This document shows, one piece after another, positions 1-10,774 of a DNA stretch of 64,000 nt. Both the position numbers and the translations under genes were made by a program. The stretch lies in assembly GCF_029227915.1 (NCBI RefSeq), contig NC_079879.1, positions 10,044,001 through 10,108,000 of the forward strand, given 5' to 3'. This DNA comes from Hydractinia symbiolongicarpus (taxonomy: Eukaryota > Cnidaria > Hydrozoa > Anthoathecata > Hydractiniidae). Position 1 is the first letter of the stretch, and each line of letters starts with the position of its first letter. The notes beneath the pieces are model-generated. The model was not told where the DNA came from and did not search any database. It saw nothing but the letters and a program-made list of their open reading frames with translations.

Positions 1-871
1 GCCCTTTGTTTAACACATTGTAGCAGAAACGGTACGCCATTTCTTTAGTTACGCCTCAATAAAGTTAACACTTTAAGTTTATTAATGTGGTCAAACTGCT
101 TTTTAGGATTTTTATGCACCATGTAAAGCAGGATATATTCTCTCGAAATAAAACGGTCATTCTGTCATTGTAATAACCTCTGTTGTGGACCGGGTGGAGT
201 GTGATTTTTTACTAGCCTGGTGCATGCAGCTCTGGACTTCACAAAAAACAATATATTTCCCTCGCAAAATGCAAAAAATTTTCAGTGTTACTTTCGCGAA
301 CATTTTGACGGTTTTTACATTGGGAAATAACTTTAATTAACAAACATGCCCCCAGCATTCTCAAAAGAAGGTCTCCTTTTTCCGTGTAAATAGTTGGACA
401 TTTCGCTTCATAATATTATAATACTACATGTTTTCCGTACAAAGCTTCACCTTCGGTTGATGAACTACTTAAATCGAATACCTCAAAACTGAAAAAGTAC
501 ATTACAGAAAATACTGGAATTAAAATTTCAGTAGTGGCCTATCTATTTTCACCTAACACGCTCACATTTTAAAAAAACTCCAAGGCAAGGCGCGCGAAGA
601 TCAAAAAAAGATGTTAACAAAGGGCGGTTATTTAAAGGATGTGCTGTATCAAGAAGGGATGGGTGGTGGTGAAGTTTATTGAATATATGGAAAAAAATTT
701 TTAATGAAATTTGAATATAAAATACCTCTTTATCCGAAGAAGGGATTGCAACATTTCTGATCCTTAGTCTTTTCTCAATATAATTTGATCGCGATTATAC
801 GCTCGTAACAACCTCTCCCTTATTAAAAATGTAAAGGTTGTTGTAGTCACTGTTGCTAATTTTGTGTTTAG

Positions 872-1809
872 AAGATATCGTCACTGATCTCATTCAAAGT
901 AATTTGATCAAGATTCTACTTTCGCTTTCAACCAACGAAAAATTTTCAAAACAAGTCCGACATAATTGTGCTCGAGCTGTTGGGAAATTTACATTGGCTG
1001 ATTCAAGGTAGGATTTCCAGTTTTATGTTTTAAAAAAATTAAATTACTCTTAAGAGTATTAAGAGTATTATTTCTAAGAAGGAAGCATCTGCAGATTACC
1101 AGTTCCTTGAAAAATGTCTATTTGACATACCCCTAATACCCCAACATGAAAATAAATAAATCAGTAAATAAAACTTTTTCTCAACGAATTTTGACAAAAA
1201 CACACTCGTTTTATCTTAGCTATCAAACCCTCTCCTCGCTGGTTGCTTGCGAGCATGTCAAAGTATATTTCCTCGGAAGAAATGTCACAACTTTTAATCA
1301 GACTGATTTCGATTGTTTTGATGACCCATCGCGATATAAGGAATGATCTTTGTGTAAATTACGCCTAAGGAACTAACTAGGAGTTAAAAACTGGGCCCTA
1401 AGGACCGAAGTGGATAGACTTTATTTTAATCAACCGGACAATTTTGTAACCTAAGTTACTTGTAGTTGAAATGTAACAATTTTATGATGTTAACTTTAAT
1501 CAACAAAAGTCGCTAAAAAATTAGGCCACTGCAAAGCTAAACTAAAAATTGGTATTGCTTATTTTAGAAAAAGCTTACATTTCGCGGTGCCTCCTTTTTC
1601 CAGTTTTTTTTTTTTTTTGTTAAACTTGGGTGAATTGTAGTAATTTAAATTCGAGGACAAGACCGAATCAAAAATGAGTTAAAATTTTAAAATGCTTTTG
1701 AATAATTTTTTAATATTTTATTTTCGTCTTTAGATATTTGCAACAGGTGCGTGATTTGCATGGACTGGAGATTTTACACGAAGTTATGAAAGAAAACAAA
1801 CTTATTTAA
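872..1809 (+). CDS. C-terminal exons of an ARM/HEAT-repeat-like protein (partial)
   Basis: Two exons at 872-1007 and 1734-1809 join in phase (two bases left over, then one) and end in TAA at 1807-1809. The first follows a pyrimidine-rich acceptor ending TTTAG and stops at a GTAGGA donor; the second follows TCTTTAG. Together they give about 69 residues: an amphipathic helical stretch around LIKILLSLSTNEKFSKQVRH, then NCARAVGKF and a final helix with LHGLEILHEVMKENKLI. Helix pairs with conserved leucines and an NCARAVG-like turn are typical of armadillo/HEAT repeats, so a scaffold or adaptor is likely, but the specific family is not recognised. Earlier exons must lie left of the window or in the unassigned first 870 bases. 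A possible AATAAA lies near 1879. The join is well supported; the repeat class is inference. Confidence 0.6.
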
Positions 1810-2985
1810 CTGAATCTTATTGCTAAATATTGAGAGCAAAGTTAACGATATGTGTATATTTTGTATGTATTTTATGCTAAATAAAACTTCTTTATTTCTG
1901 TTATGCGAACAAAATAGTATTTTTGTCATATTAAAAAGTAAAAAGTTTTGCTTTAATATTTGTTGTTTATGTTCACTGCTTATACACCGAATCATTATCA
2001 ACCATATTTTCCCGCTAAAACAAGGCTAATTTAATTAGAAGTTACTAAACAAGACAAAATATTACAAGAAACTAAACACAAGTTTTTCAAAGAATTCCAA
2101 CAGGAAGGAGTGTGACTCCCAAAACGAATAGGGCTAAGGTAAAATGTAATAGGCAAACAAGAATGCACGTGACCCCGTGGAATTCGGCATGTGACTAGAA
2201 GTCGGGTCTAATGACTACTGACTGTCGGATAAAAAACTGGATATTTTGATTTTTATTAAAAGAAAAAGTTGGACAAAGGGTAATATGATCATTTTAGCAT
2301 ATCCCTTCTGTTTCTTCTTTTTAAAAAAAATGAGTAATATTCAAACAATGTTAATTAATTTCGTCTTAACGAGAATATTTATTGTGTGTCATCTCAACAA
2401 AATGTTAAGAACGATCACTATTCAGGGGGTTAGTTCAGTTAAAAAGCGCCAGTGGCGGCTACACTGCTATACATTAAACTTTCATTAATAACTAGAATGA
2501 TTATCGGTGAGGTATTTAATTTAAAGACCTCGACAGACCAAATGTTGCCTACCTTAAACCAAGTATGAAGCCTCTCGTCTGCAATCAACCTATATTTGTA
2601 TTGTGCATGTCTGATAACCCGTGAAAAATCCCATCGTAGAAAGTCTTTAAAACCGTAGTAACTTGGTTAATCTTTGCACGTTTACAACGAAAAAACATGC
2701 CCTTCTCCATTCTCAACCCAGGGTCTTTTTTCCCTTGAGCTGCGTTTTTAAACAGCGGCCTAACAACATAATTATGGGAAACTTTTATTATACTAACAAG
2801 GTACAAGATTTCCATCCAAAAGAACAACGAGCTCCGCTTCTAACTCCGCTCCACAATGCCTAGCAATAAAACGACTTTTAAAAAGCGGAAGAAAACCATC
2901 CTTATAGGAATCCTCCGTCATGCAGCAAGGTAGAAAAATTTACAATGAACTCACAATAATCAATACTTTAATTCATATAACTGCA
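1810..2985. other. AT-rich gene-free stretch
   Basis: This is the 3' flank of the ARM-like gene. No exon with matching splice sites was seen. Around 2690-2850 there are traces of the CCCAGGG-type palindromic repeat family, too decayed to delimit. Confidence 0.4.
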
Positions 2986-3085
2986 CAACCTCGATTCCAT
3001 GACCTGTTGTCTCATTTGGCATATCAGACGGCGAATCAATAAGCGCAGCGCCTATGAGAGACAAAAAGCCTTGGAAACGAGGGTT
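2986..3085. repeat. Short palindromic MITE, family with CTCGTTCCCAGG-type ends
   Basis: This 100-bp copy starts CAACCTCGATTCC and ends in the inverted form (GGAAACGAGGGTT). It is clearly related to the copy at 25082-25196: both carry the internal stretches GACCTGTTG and AGCGCAGCGCC/AGCAGCGCC. Related ends occur at 23239-23328, 42698-42750, 57934-58010 and, with one end decayed, near 31926-32026 and 32340-32405. Confidence 0.65.
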
Positions 3086-3289
3086 ATAACTGCATATTTT
3101 ACACACTTTCAGCTTTACACGATGGTAAATCGCCGGAACCGTTGGAACCTCCATGATTGGAATTACAGTCAAACACTTAACTTTTGGTACCTCTTTACAC
3201 AATGGCCATCTGTTTTTTACCCTCATATACTGATATTATGTCATCGTCTTTCATTATACCTCTGGTGAAATCATATTAAGACATAGTTG

Positions 3290-3745
3290 TCAGATCCTAA
3301 TAACTATCGAGGAATAAGTATTATACCTTCAATAACAAAACTCTTGGAATAAATTATTTTACTGAAATATCCAACCTCGTCCCTAGGACTATTTGCTTCT
3401 CGAAGGCGCTGCGCTTTCTGATAGTTCCAGCGAAATAGCCACGGTAAAAGGTGATGGGGTCGACCTTGTGAAATATGCTATCCTAAAGCAATATAACGAG
3501 TTACAATTTGGTTTTTAATCTGATTCATTAATACTTTACGTCGAATTTTTAATAAAAGGAACTGTAAATGATTAAATTAGCCAAAACATCTGAAATTTGA
3601 ACGCTATAAAAGCCTTCGACTCTTGTAATTGATCATACCTGCTCTCAAAACTATAGGGAAGGCTGCCTTCATCCGTTACCTTGGTATTTCATCGCATAGC
3701 TCTCACTCTAAGTGTCAGACAAGGTACTTCTGTACTTCTATAACA
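3290..3745 (+). mobile_element. LINE reverse-transcriptase remnant (palm region)
   Basis: Broken frames translate to pieces typical of non-LTR reverse transcriptases: NNYRGISIIPSITKLLE near 3298-3350 (the NYRPISLLP motif), QFGF near 3508, and NAIKAFDSCN followed by YLLSKL near 3600-3650 (the KAFDxVxHxxLLxKL motif). There are several stops and shifts, and a palindromic MITE end interrupts the piece at about 3370. A C-terminal piece at 5285-5840 may be the rest of the same LINE, separated by the Helitron and Harbinger insertions. Confidence 0.6.
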
Positions 3746-3882
3746 TCTATATTATAATGCCCGTATACGTCTGTCTGTCTGTCACACAAAATGGTAGCTT
3801 AGCTGCGCAAGTAGCGAGAAGCACGCAATGCGGTATAAAAAGGACGGGCAAACCCGTGCATTTTCCACGGGCTAACAACTAG
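3746..3882 (+). mobile_element. Compact non-autonomous Helitron, 137 bp
   Basis: The element starts TCTATATTATAATGCCCG and ends with a stem (CCCGTG, 7-base loop, CACGGG), a short spacer and CTAG. It lies between an A (3745) and a T (3883), as expected for Helitron insertion into AT. There are no coding sequences. Sequences ending in the same way occur at 12203 and 24079. The terminal structure is read directly; the Helitron class is established knowledge of TC...CTRR ends with a subterminal hairpin and no target duplication. Confidence 0.7.
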
Positions 3883-4208
3883 TATATAATAATCTCATTG
3901 AACAAATTAAAGATGCTGTTTTATGTTTTATGCTGTTACTTTAATGCACTTCACTTTCATTAAAGTTGTTTTGTTATGCGCAGTCGACATTCGTTTGGTT
4001 GATAAGTGCAATACTATCTAGTGCGGAGAAAATGGTGGATCATTGCGTTATATGGATAATATGGATACGAACACTTAAGGCTGAAATACACTATCATTTT
4101 TCAATGATCATTTTCCAATGATACATTCCAATGACATTAAAAATGACAAATTTTGGCGCGAATACACTATCATTAAAACATGAAACTTGAGCATGTTTTC
4201 TTTGCAAC

Positions 4209-4643
4209 ATGGACTCTGAAGAAGAAATAGCAGCTGCTTTTGTTGTATATATGTTATCAAAAAAGAGAGCTAAACATAGGAAAAAGCAAAGAAATGTTTG
4301 AGTGAAGCCGTATAGGCGAAATGAACTTGGCATCTACAATACTCTCATGTATGAACTGCGTGTAGAGGAAATTGCAGAGTATACGCGATTTTTAAGAATG
4401 CCGCCGAATATTGTTGATGAGCTCCTGAATCTCATAAAAGTTGACATTGAGAAAAAAACAACGCATTTGCGAGACCCAATTCCTGCTAAAGTCAAAGTAG
4501 CTGCAACTTTGAAGTTTTTCTCATGTGGAATAAATTACGCCGAATTACAGTATTTATTTTGCGTTCACAAAAGTACTTTGTCACAGTTCATCGCTGAAGT
4601 TTGCGAAGCTATTTACATGCGATTAAAAGAAAAATACCACAAG
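4209..4643 (+). pseudogene. HARBI1-like nuclease, N-terminal part with a nonsense codon
   Basis: ATG at 4209 opens a frame (MDSEEEIAAAFVVYMLSKK) that meets TGA at 4299-4301 and then continues in frame as VKPYRRNELGIYNTLMYELR. The family usually reads WVxP(W/Y)xxRRxxxGxyNTLxxELR there, so the stop most likely replaces a tryptophan. The frame runs through the helix-turn-helix part (PAKVKVAATLKFFSCGINYAELQYLF, then HKSTLSQFIAEVC) to a GTAAAT donor after 4643. The exons carrying the catalytic DDE residues are absent, so this copy cannot encode an active transposase. Confidence 0.75.
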
Positions 4644-4794
4644 GTAAATATATATTTCGTTCAGTAATTTATCAAACAAACGTACACATTAATACTCTGC
4701 ACTTTGTGAGCCCTCACTTTCTGGATTGAGATCTGACAAACTTTCTCGACTCGAAATGATGCGAAAGATATCAGGGATAAATTTTGTGCGTACT

Positions 4795-5094
4795 TTAATT
4801 CCACCGGTGCTGTTCCATGGCAAGAAAAATTTGTCTGAAATTTATACCCACTATCGAAGAAGTTTTTTTTCTTAGGACGATGGAGTCACGTAGGAATAGC
4901 AAGGACTGAAAGTATGGCCATTTACTTTCGTAAACATCATCTCGTCCTGGTCCACTTTTCTTGCTGTTGTTTACTTTCTTCAATTCTGCGCTGAAATAAC
5001 TTTGCAGTGTATTTATTTTACTCCTCACTAATTTCTCTAAAAAGAAAAACAGTTCATAAAAACATGCATGCTTTTCTTTTCTCATCCAAACCAT
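4795..5094 (-). pseudogene. MADF/Myb-SANT-like accessory protein of the Harbinger element
   Basis: The reading frame of about 99 codons carries the second half of a MADF domain: a helix ending ELKKVNNSKKSGPGRDDVYESKWPYF matches the KSGxGxDDVYxPKWxxF pattern. PIF/Harbinger elements typically encode such a DNA-binding partner next to, and opposite to, the nuclease, which matches the position here. The N-terminal half of the domain is missing, so it is probably a fragment or needs an exon not recognised here. Confidence 0.65.
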
Positions 5095-5284
5095 TCGAAA
5101 TAAAACAAACCTTAGAAAAAAAAAGTAATTGAAAAATTAAAAGTTGAACATGTTTAACTTTTAATTTTTAAGGTCATTGGAAATGAGAGTGTAAAAAATG
5201 ACATTTTTTTCTGTATACACTGTCATTTTTCAATGATAATTGGAAAATAATCATTGAAAGTTCAATCATCCGAAAGTTCAATCA

Positions 5285-5840
5285 TCCAGAACAAAATTCG
5301 TAATTTTTAAAAATTTCCATTTCCCTTCCACAAATATATGGATATTCAATTCCACTTACTACGCCGTTTAAACATCTTGGATTTCAATGGAACATATCAA
5401 GATATAGAACCGCAGCTTTGCAACACTCTTAAGCTAATCATAATAGAATAGCTGACATGTGGGCTGCAACAAACGCCATAATTAATACTGGGATACTTTT
5501 TTGCCACCCAAATATAAATCGATTGTCTTACCTACGCTCCTGTATGGATTAGAATTATATGTAATCATATAATGTCTCGTCAAAATTTAGCAGGAATATA
5601 TTAGGGAGAACAGACAATCTTATCCCATCGGGGACGATGTCATAGCAAATATGATATATGATGAGTGCCCCTTTACTCGTTTATTGCGACATAATTTTAC
5701 GAGAGGTCATCCTTTTGCATCTGCATCGTAGTTCTCACAAGCAAACAGCGTTTGCCTCTGAAATAGCACACTTTAAAAATAATATAATCCAGATAACAAG
5801 GAAGAGTCCAAAAATTAACATAATCTCAAAATCGAATACA
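5285..5840 (+). mobile_element. LINE remnant (reverse-transcriptase thumb and tail)
   Basis: Shifted frames give TPFKHLGFQWN near 5370-5400, then RIADMWAATNAIINTGI and FCHP near 5450-5510, then a stretch including DDVIANMIYDE near 5630-5660. These match the C-terminal part of non-LTR reverse transcriptases (CKHLGVxW, RIAxFWGAxNTLIxxGLRFCHP). The copy is heavily mutated and resumes where the LINE piece ending at 3745 stops. Confidence 0.5.
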
Positions 5841-8639
5841 TTTTAAAAGCCATTATGGAAAAATTTATTATTTATATTTACTGGCCCTTTTGTTGTTGTT
5901 GTTGATGTGTTTATGTATATATATATACATAATTATATACTTCTTTGTGTACCTGATGTTTGGGTGGTTAAAATGCATTTATAAAATGCCCTTGGAACGA
6001 GGTTGGCATTTCGCAGAAATATACCAATCGTGAGAAAATTGGGTGAGAAATCGGAATACTTTTCGGGATATCGGAAGCTTTGGAATGGAATGTTTGACCG
6101 CAGCAGAAAGAGAGTGCTGTAACTTATGGAGAATATATATTATTCCCGCGCTTTACCCATATTATGGAAATTCCATAGCAGGGCACGCACCAATTCGAAA
6201 TGCTATCTCCACCGTTTTTTACACAAGTGTTGTTTGCATGTTTTGTAATATGCAGCAAGTTTAAATAGTTAGTTATAGTAAACAAATTTCCTGCACATTT
6301 TTTGTAGCTGCGTAATAAAACTTCGGTATTTTTAACATAGTCATGGGTAAGTTTTGTCCCATTTGCTTTATATGTTTAGGCGATAACAGAGTAATATCTG
6401 AATTTCCCTTTTATGTTAAGTTGCTTGCTAGCTTGTTAGAAACCGATGTGGTGTGATTAATATCAACAAGTCCAGTCCGTCCGTCCTTTTGTCCTACCAA
6501 CCCCTAGTAGTAGCTAGCTTTCGGCTGCGGAGAGGTGTGGCATTACGCTAAGAGATGTCCCAATGTGTTAACTAAGGTTATATCTTTTTGTGGGATCTTG
6601 TGCGTGACCATGTGTGTATATAGATAACATAATGTTCACATACATACGTTCACCAATATTTTAGCAAAACTTAGCTTAGCTAGCCACCTAAAATGTTTTA
6701 GACTATGATGCTGTTTTTTACTAAACAATAGCCAATTTTGTGCTGTGTAACATGACTCTTGCCTAGTATTCTCCATTTCATCTGCCCTCCACACATTGCC
6801 AAAACTATCCACACTTCTGTAAAGACATGTGAAAGTCTCCATGCTATATCTAAGTTTGTCTTGCTATATCTAAGCTTTTCACGCTACATCTAAGTTTGCC
6901 ATTAAATATCTAAATTCACTCTGATATGATATAATTGTTATTTGATTCATTTAAACTCCCAGGTGTTATTTCACTGCCTTTTATTGTGTTCAAATTATAT
7001 AATTAAATACGGTTAATATTAAGGCAAATGTCGCAAATATTTGGTGTTAGAGTCACCCGACCGACCTTTTTTTTTAATCGAAATTTTAATATACTGAGTC
7101 GATAAAGCTAGAATGACAAAAAATGGTACACGCTTGTTGTCTTTCCACAGCCATTACCTACCATTATTATTGTGCTTCGCTTTAAAAAGCGAAAAGGGTC
7201 CTGTGAACTAGCTGAAAACGGCATGCGGAAACTCCATTTAACCGAGGTGCCCAAATTATCATTAAATATCGGTGGTTTAATGGCGCGCGGTGATGGCTGA
7301 GTAGTTGGATACAATGTTTCGAATTTTTGAGTTATCATTCGCCGACCGCTCTATTTTTGGTGCTCAAATGACTTGAACACCAGATATTTGTGACGTCCGC
7401 CTAATAGCAATGATACTTTAAAACAGTAAAGTCTCTGTCCTTATCTACGGTGCTGTGGCTTATTGGTTGTAGTCCCCACAGTTTGCGCACAAGATCAGGG
7501 TTGGTAATGGTAAATTACATTCAATGTTCCTTATTCCATGAAATACATATATTTGATTGATTTGATTTTGATTTAAAGAGATCCTTCCATGCAAAACTAA
7601 TGTTTGAAAATAATAATAATAATCATTCATTTGGATATCCACGTTACATGGTTCTTTATCCTAAATAATAAAAAAATAAGTAACTGCATCATAAAATTAA
7701 TACTTAAAGAAGTTGTAACTAGGATTCACAGGTGTAAAAAGTCCTAGAAAACGGGGGCACAACAAGGAAGAAAATTAAGGACAAAACAAGTAAAAGAAGC
7801 CAAGGCAGAATAAAAGGACATTAAAAATTGATAGAACTATCAAAGGGCTAGGCTGAAAAGTGAAAATAGTAGATGACATAAAACCTTGACATTAAAAACC
7901 TTTAAAATCTAAAATTATATATAGTAAATTATTAAAATTGTTAAAATATTAACATTGTCATAATATTACAATAAAACAACAAAGAGCAGTGAAAACACTA
8001 AAGAAAAAACATAAAATTTGTTAAGAAAGGAAAACATAGGGCGTAGGTAATGGTCAGGACAGCAAAAAAAAAAACACTGAATAAAGTGATAACGCAAATC
8101 AATACAATAACATTGTATATAGCATAAGCTTTGTCAATATAAAATGATTTACTTTCTACAATGAATTTCTTAAAAAAAAATACAGACAACAAAATAATAA
8201 CGATTTTTCCAAATTTGCAGTGGGTTGTGGTATTTCGAAATATACTTTGCAACTTATATTTAAGTCAACACTTTTGGGACTTTTTCCTCTGCAACTAGAA
8301 AAATCGTAATAGCTCTTGCCATATACGTCACGACCAGAATCGAGTATTATTATAAGTCTGTTATTCTCTTGTTAAAGGGAACCGAAGGTATAAAATGATG
8401 TTGGATTTTTTAATATTATAGAGCTTAAAAAGTTGGTTAACAAGTCTTTTTAAATTTTTTAAAAATCTCCCTAAGTTCTTAAGATATTCACATTTTAAAG
8501 AATTTCAAATTAAATTATGCTGCATAAATTATAGTGTCTTTTTTAAAGAATAGCAAATTTTGACATTTTCTGTCATTAATAATTTTAGACCTGTTGAGGA
8601 TTGCACATTTGAACATTATCATCAATGCATAAGAGATTA
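5841..8639. other. Gene-poor stretch with a short tandem repeat and one coding-like patch
   Basis: AT-rich sequence without a confident gene. At 6841-6910 a roughly 20-bp unit (GCTATATCTAAGTTTGTCTT and variants) is repeated three to four times. The 7108-7338 patch on the minus strand is listed separately. A possible tiny first exon of the abLIM gene lies at 6343-6346 (see findings). Confidence 0.4.
7108..7338 (-). CDS. Possible first exon of an unrecognised gene
   Basis: An ATG-initiated minus-strand frame of 76 codons begins MITQKFETLYPTTQPSPRA and is clearly richer in G+C than its surroundings. It contains two candidate donors near its end (GTAGGT and GTAATG after codon ATG at about 7159), so only about 60 codons may be coding. 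No matching downstream exon was found, and no family is recognised. A chance open frame cannot be excluded. Confidence 0.25.
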   Translation of the reverse strand: MITQKFETLYPTTQPSPRAIKPPIFNDNLGTSVKWSFRMPFSASSQDPFRFLKRSTIIMVGNGCGKTTSVYHFLSF

Positions 8640-9200
8640 TACCGTATTTTCCGGTATGTAACCCCCGGGTTATAAGTTTTTACGACTTCCACTGTTAGTG
8701 CGTGTTATAATATGGTGCGTACATTAACATCATATCACAGGAAGCAAGAGTTTTCATTTGCTGGAACTATTGTCTACAAATAAAAAGAAAACAGCTTTGT
8801 CTGATTCAGTACTGTCATTATTAGCAGAAGAATTTTAATTTTAATTCAATATTATTTTTGCAATCGGAGACAAGGAGTTAAGGCGGAGAGAGTCGCTGAT
8901 TCAGACACTCGGTTCTCCTGTTTGGGGTTCACAAGTTTAAAAGTCCCCCACTTTCTCCAGCATGAAAAAAATGATGACACACGCACATTTTTATAAGAAT
9001 GATTACGGTAAGTAAAATACGCTAAATTTTTTTCTTAACACAATGCGGCTTATACAAAAGTGCAGGTATGTAAAACCCATTAAAATTTGATGCGGGTTAT
9101 ACAAAACTGCAGGCTATCTGATAGCATTCAGTTTATAACTCTCTAAAAAAGCTGAGCTACGGGTTATACGATGTGCGGGTTATATACCGGAAAATAAAGG
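8640..9200. repeat. MITE-like inverted-repeat element
   Basis: The left end reads TACCGTATTTTCCGGTATGTAACCC and the right end is its near inverse (GGGTTATATACCGGAAAATA). The motif GCGGGTTATACAAAA and variants recur inside, at about 9050, 9100 and 9170. There is no reading frame. A TA or TTA target duplication is possible but not certain. Confidence 0.6.
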
Positions 9201-10774
9201 TGAATTGATTAACATACATTTTTTTCTCAAAATTACACTTATTTGCTCGTCCCAGACCTCTCAACAAAGCTCAAAATGAGCATTAAATACCAGGACTCCA
9301 CATCTGACCCATGACGCCTCTTGAAAATAATAGATATTTGTTAGGCTAGCCATGTAAAATTTGCGCATCTATCATCTATATCTATCCCTAATAAATGTTA
9401 CATCAAATAACAAAATTGTATCTCCTGACTTCTTCACAATAGATATGATGTTAAAAATTGACCTAGAGATTTAAAAAGTTGCCTAAATGTAGTAAGAAAC
9501 AGTAAAGAAACCAAAAATGTTTTTCAGTGTGTTTGAAAGTCACACTACGATTTATACTATCCGATTTATACTATCCGATTTATCCTGTGTTCTTTATTTG
9601 ATTTTGTGTAAGCATTTTCACTGAGTGACCAAAAATTTTCACAGAGCACTTCAACACAATAAAAGTAAAAAAAAGCAGAATCCAGGATATTATTGGTGTG
9701 TGTTCGTAGGGACTACAGGCAAGTGTAACAACAAAGACAAGGTAATGTTAAAAGTGATCTGTGACTATAAAAGTATAACTAATAATTGAATAAGAGGCTA
9801 TGAAAACCCCACCTGATCGGGAGAGGAGAACATTTACAGTAATATATTTGATGTCGTAATGACCAGTCTATATACAAAGTTTCCTTATGTATAAAGCTTG
9901 AAATACTGATTAAATGTGTCTACAACAGGGGACAAGTAGATATTTTCTTGTATTCTAGCTTGTGCAGTTAATTAATATTTTTTGTTGTTGTTGTTGTAAA
10001 GGAAAAAAATAGAATTGAATACATTAAAATATAATACACTATATTATAAGTACAATAAGTCTTTTAACATTTAAAATTGTGACCTAACCACCCTCCCAGT
10101 CATAGCTACATTGTCTCTTATAGCTGAAATAAAGCTCAATTGAAGAGTTAATTTTATTTAAAGTGTTCTTTTTAAAAACATAAGGAGCCATTTATGTGCA
10201 AAACCTAACAGTTTTGTTGCTGAGATCTTTCCAAACATTAAAAAAATCATTACCATAGAGCAGAGTGTTACAACAAACATATTTTATTTGTGTGTTTTGT
10301 ATATATAATGGACTATTTAAGGTTTAGTTTTGCTGTTTTACATTTAAATTATATATATAGCATGTTATCAACAAGCAGAAAAATTTTTACTAATTGTAAC
10401 AGAGCAGGGTGTTACAATATTATGCAATGTTTCTGACATGTAGTTTTATGCAGTTTAGGGATATATAGTCTTACAATCTCATCTCCATTGGCATTTTTTT
10501 TTGTAAAAAACAAGGATCAAATCTTAATATCTCTAGGAGGGCACATATAATATTTAAGAGTTTTAGATTAAAGTTATGCAACCATCTTAAGAAATATCAA
10601 AAGCTGATCCTGACCTGCCCCTAAATGTTCTTTGTTGACTAAAAGTAACAAAAACTCTTGTCCTTTGAAAACAAATGTCAGTACAGCTGGCATTTCTTTG
10701 TTAATAATGATACATTACAGAATTGTGACTGACTGTTGGAGAAAATGGATTATCAGCAGCTTTCCTTTTTTTAG
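9201..10774. other. AT-rich stretch upstream of the first visible abLIM exon
   Basis: Probably intron or promoter-side sequence of the abLIM gene. No exon was recognised. A 15-bp direct repeat (CGATTTATACTATC) lies at 9550-9585. Confidence 0.4.

Larger units (their letters stand above)
4079..5270 (+). mobile_element. Internally deleted PIF/Harbinger DNA transposon
   Basis: The element carries remnants of both proteins of this superfamily: a HARBI1-type nuclease on + and a MADF/Myb-like protein on -. The ends share inverted sequence built on TTTCAATGAT, ATTTTCCAAT (4099-4124 against 5227-5265). The block ATACACTATCATTTTTCAAT also recurs in the same orientation at both ends (ATACACTGTCATTTTTCAAT at the right) and its first part at 4166. 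A near-perfect 38-bp palindrome lies at 5132-5169. The outermost boundaries are approximate: the right end seems to lack the outer 20 bp seen on the left, so no target duplication could be assigned. Confidence 0.7.

Noticed and set aside
7108-7180. P-loop-like GNGCGKTT at the end of the 7108-7338 frame
   Set aside because: Spacing is one residue short of GxxxxGK(S/T), and the stretch follows two donor sites, so it is probably intronic.
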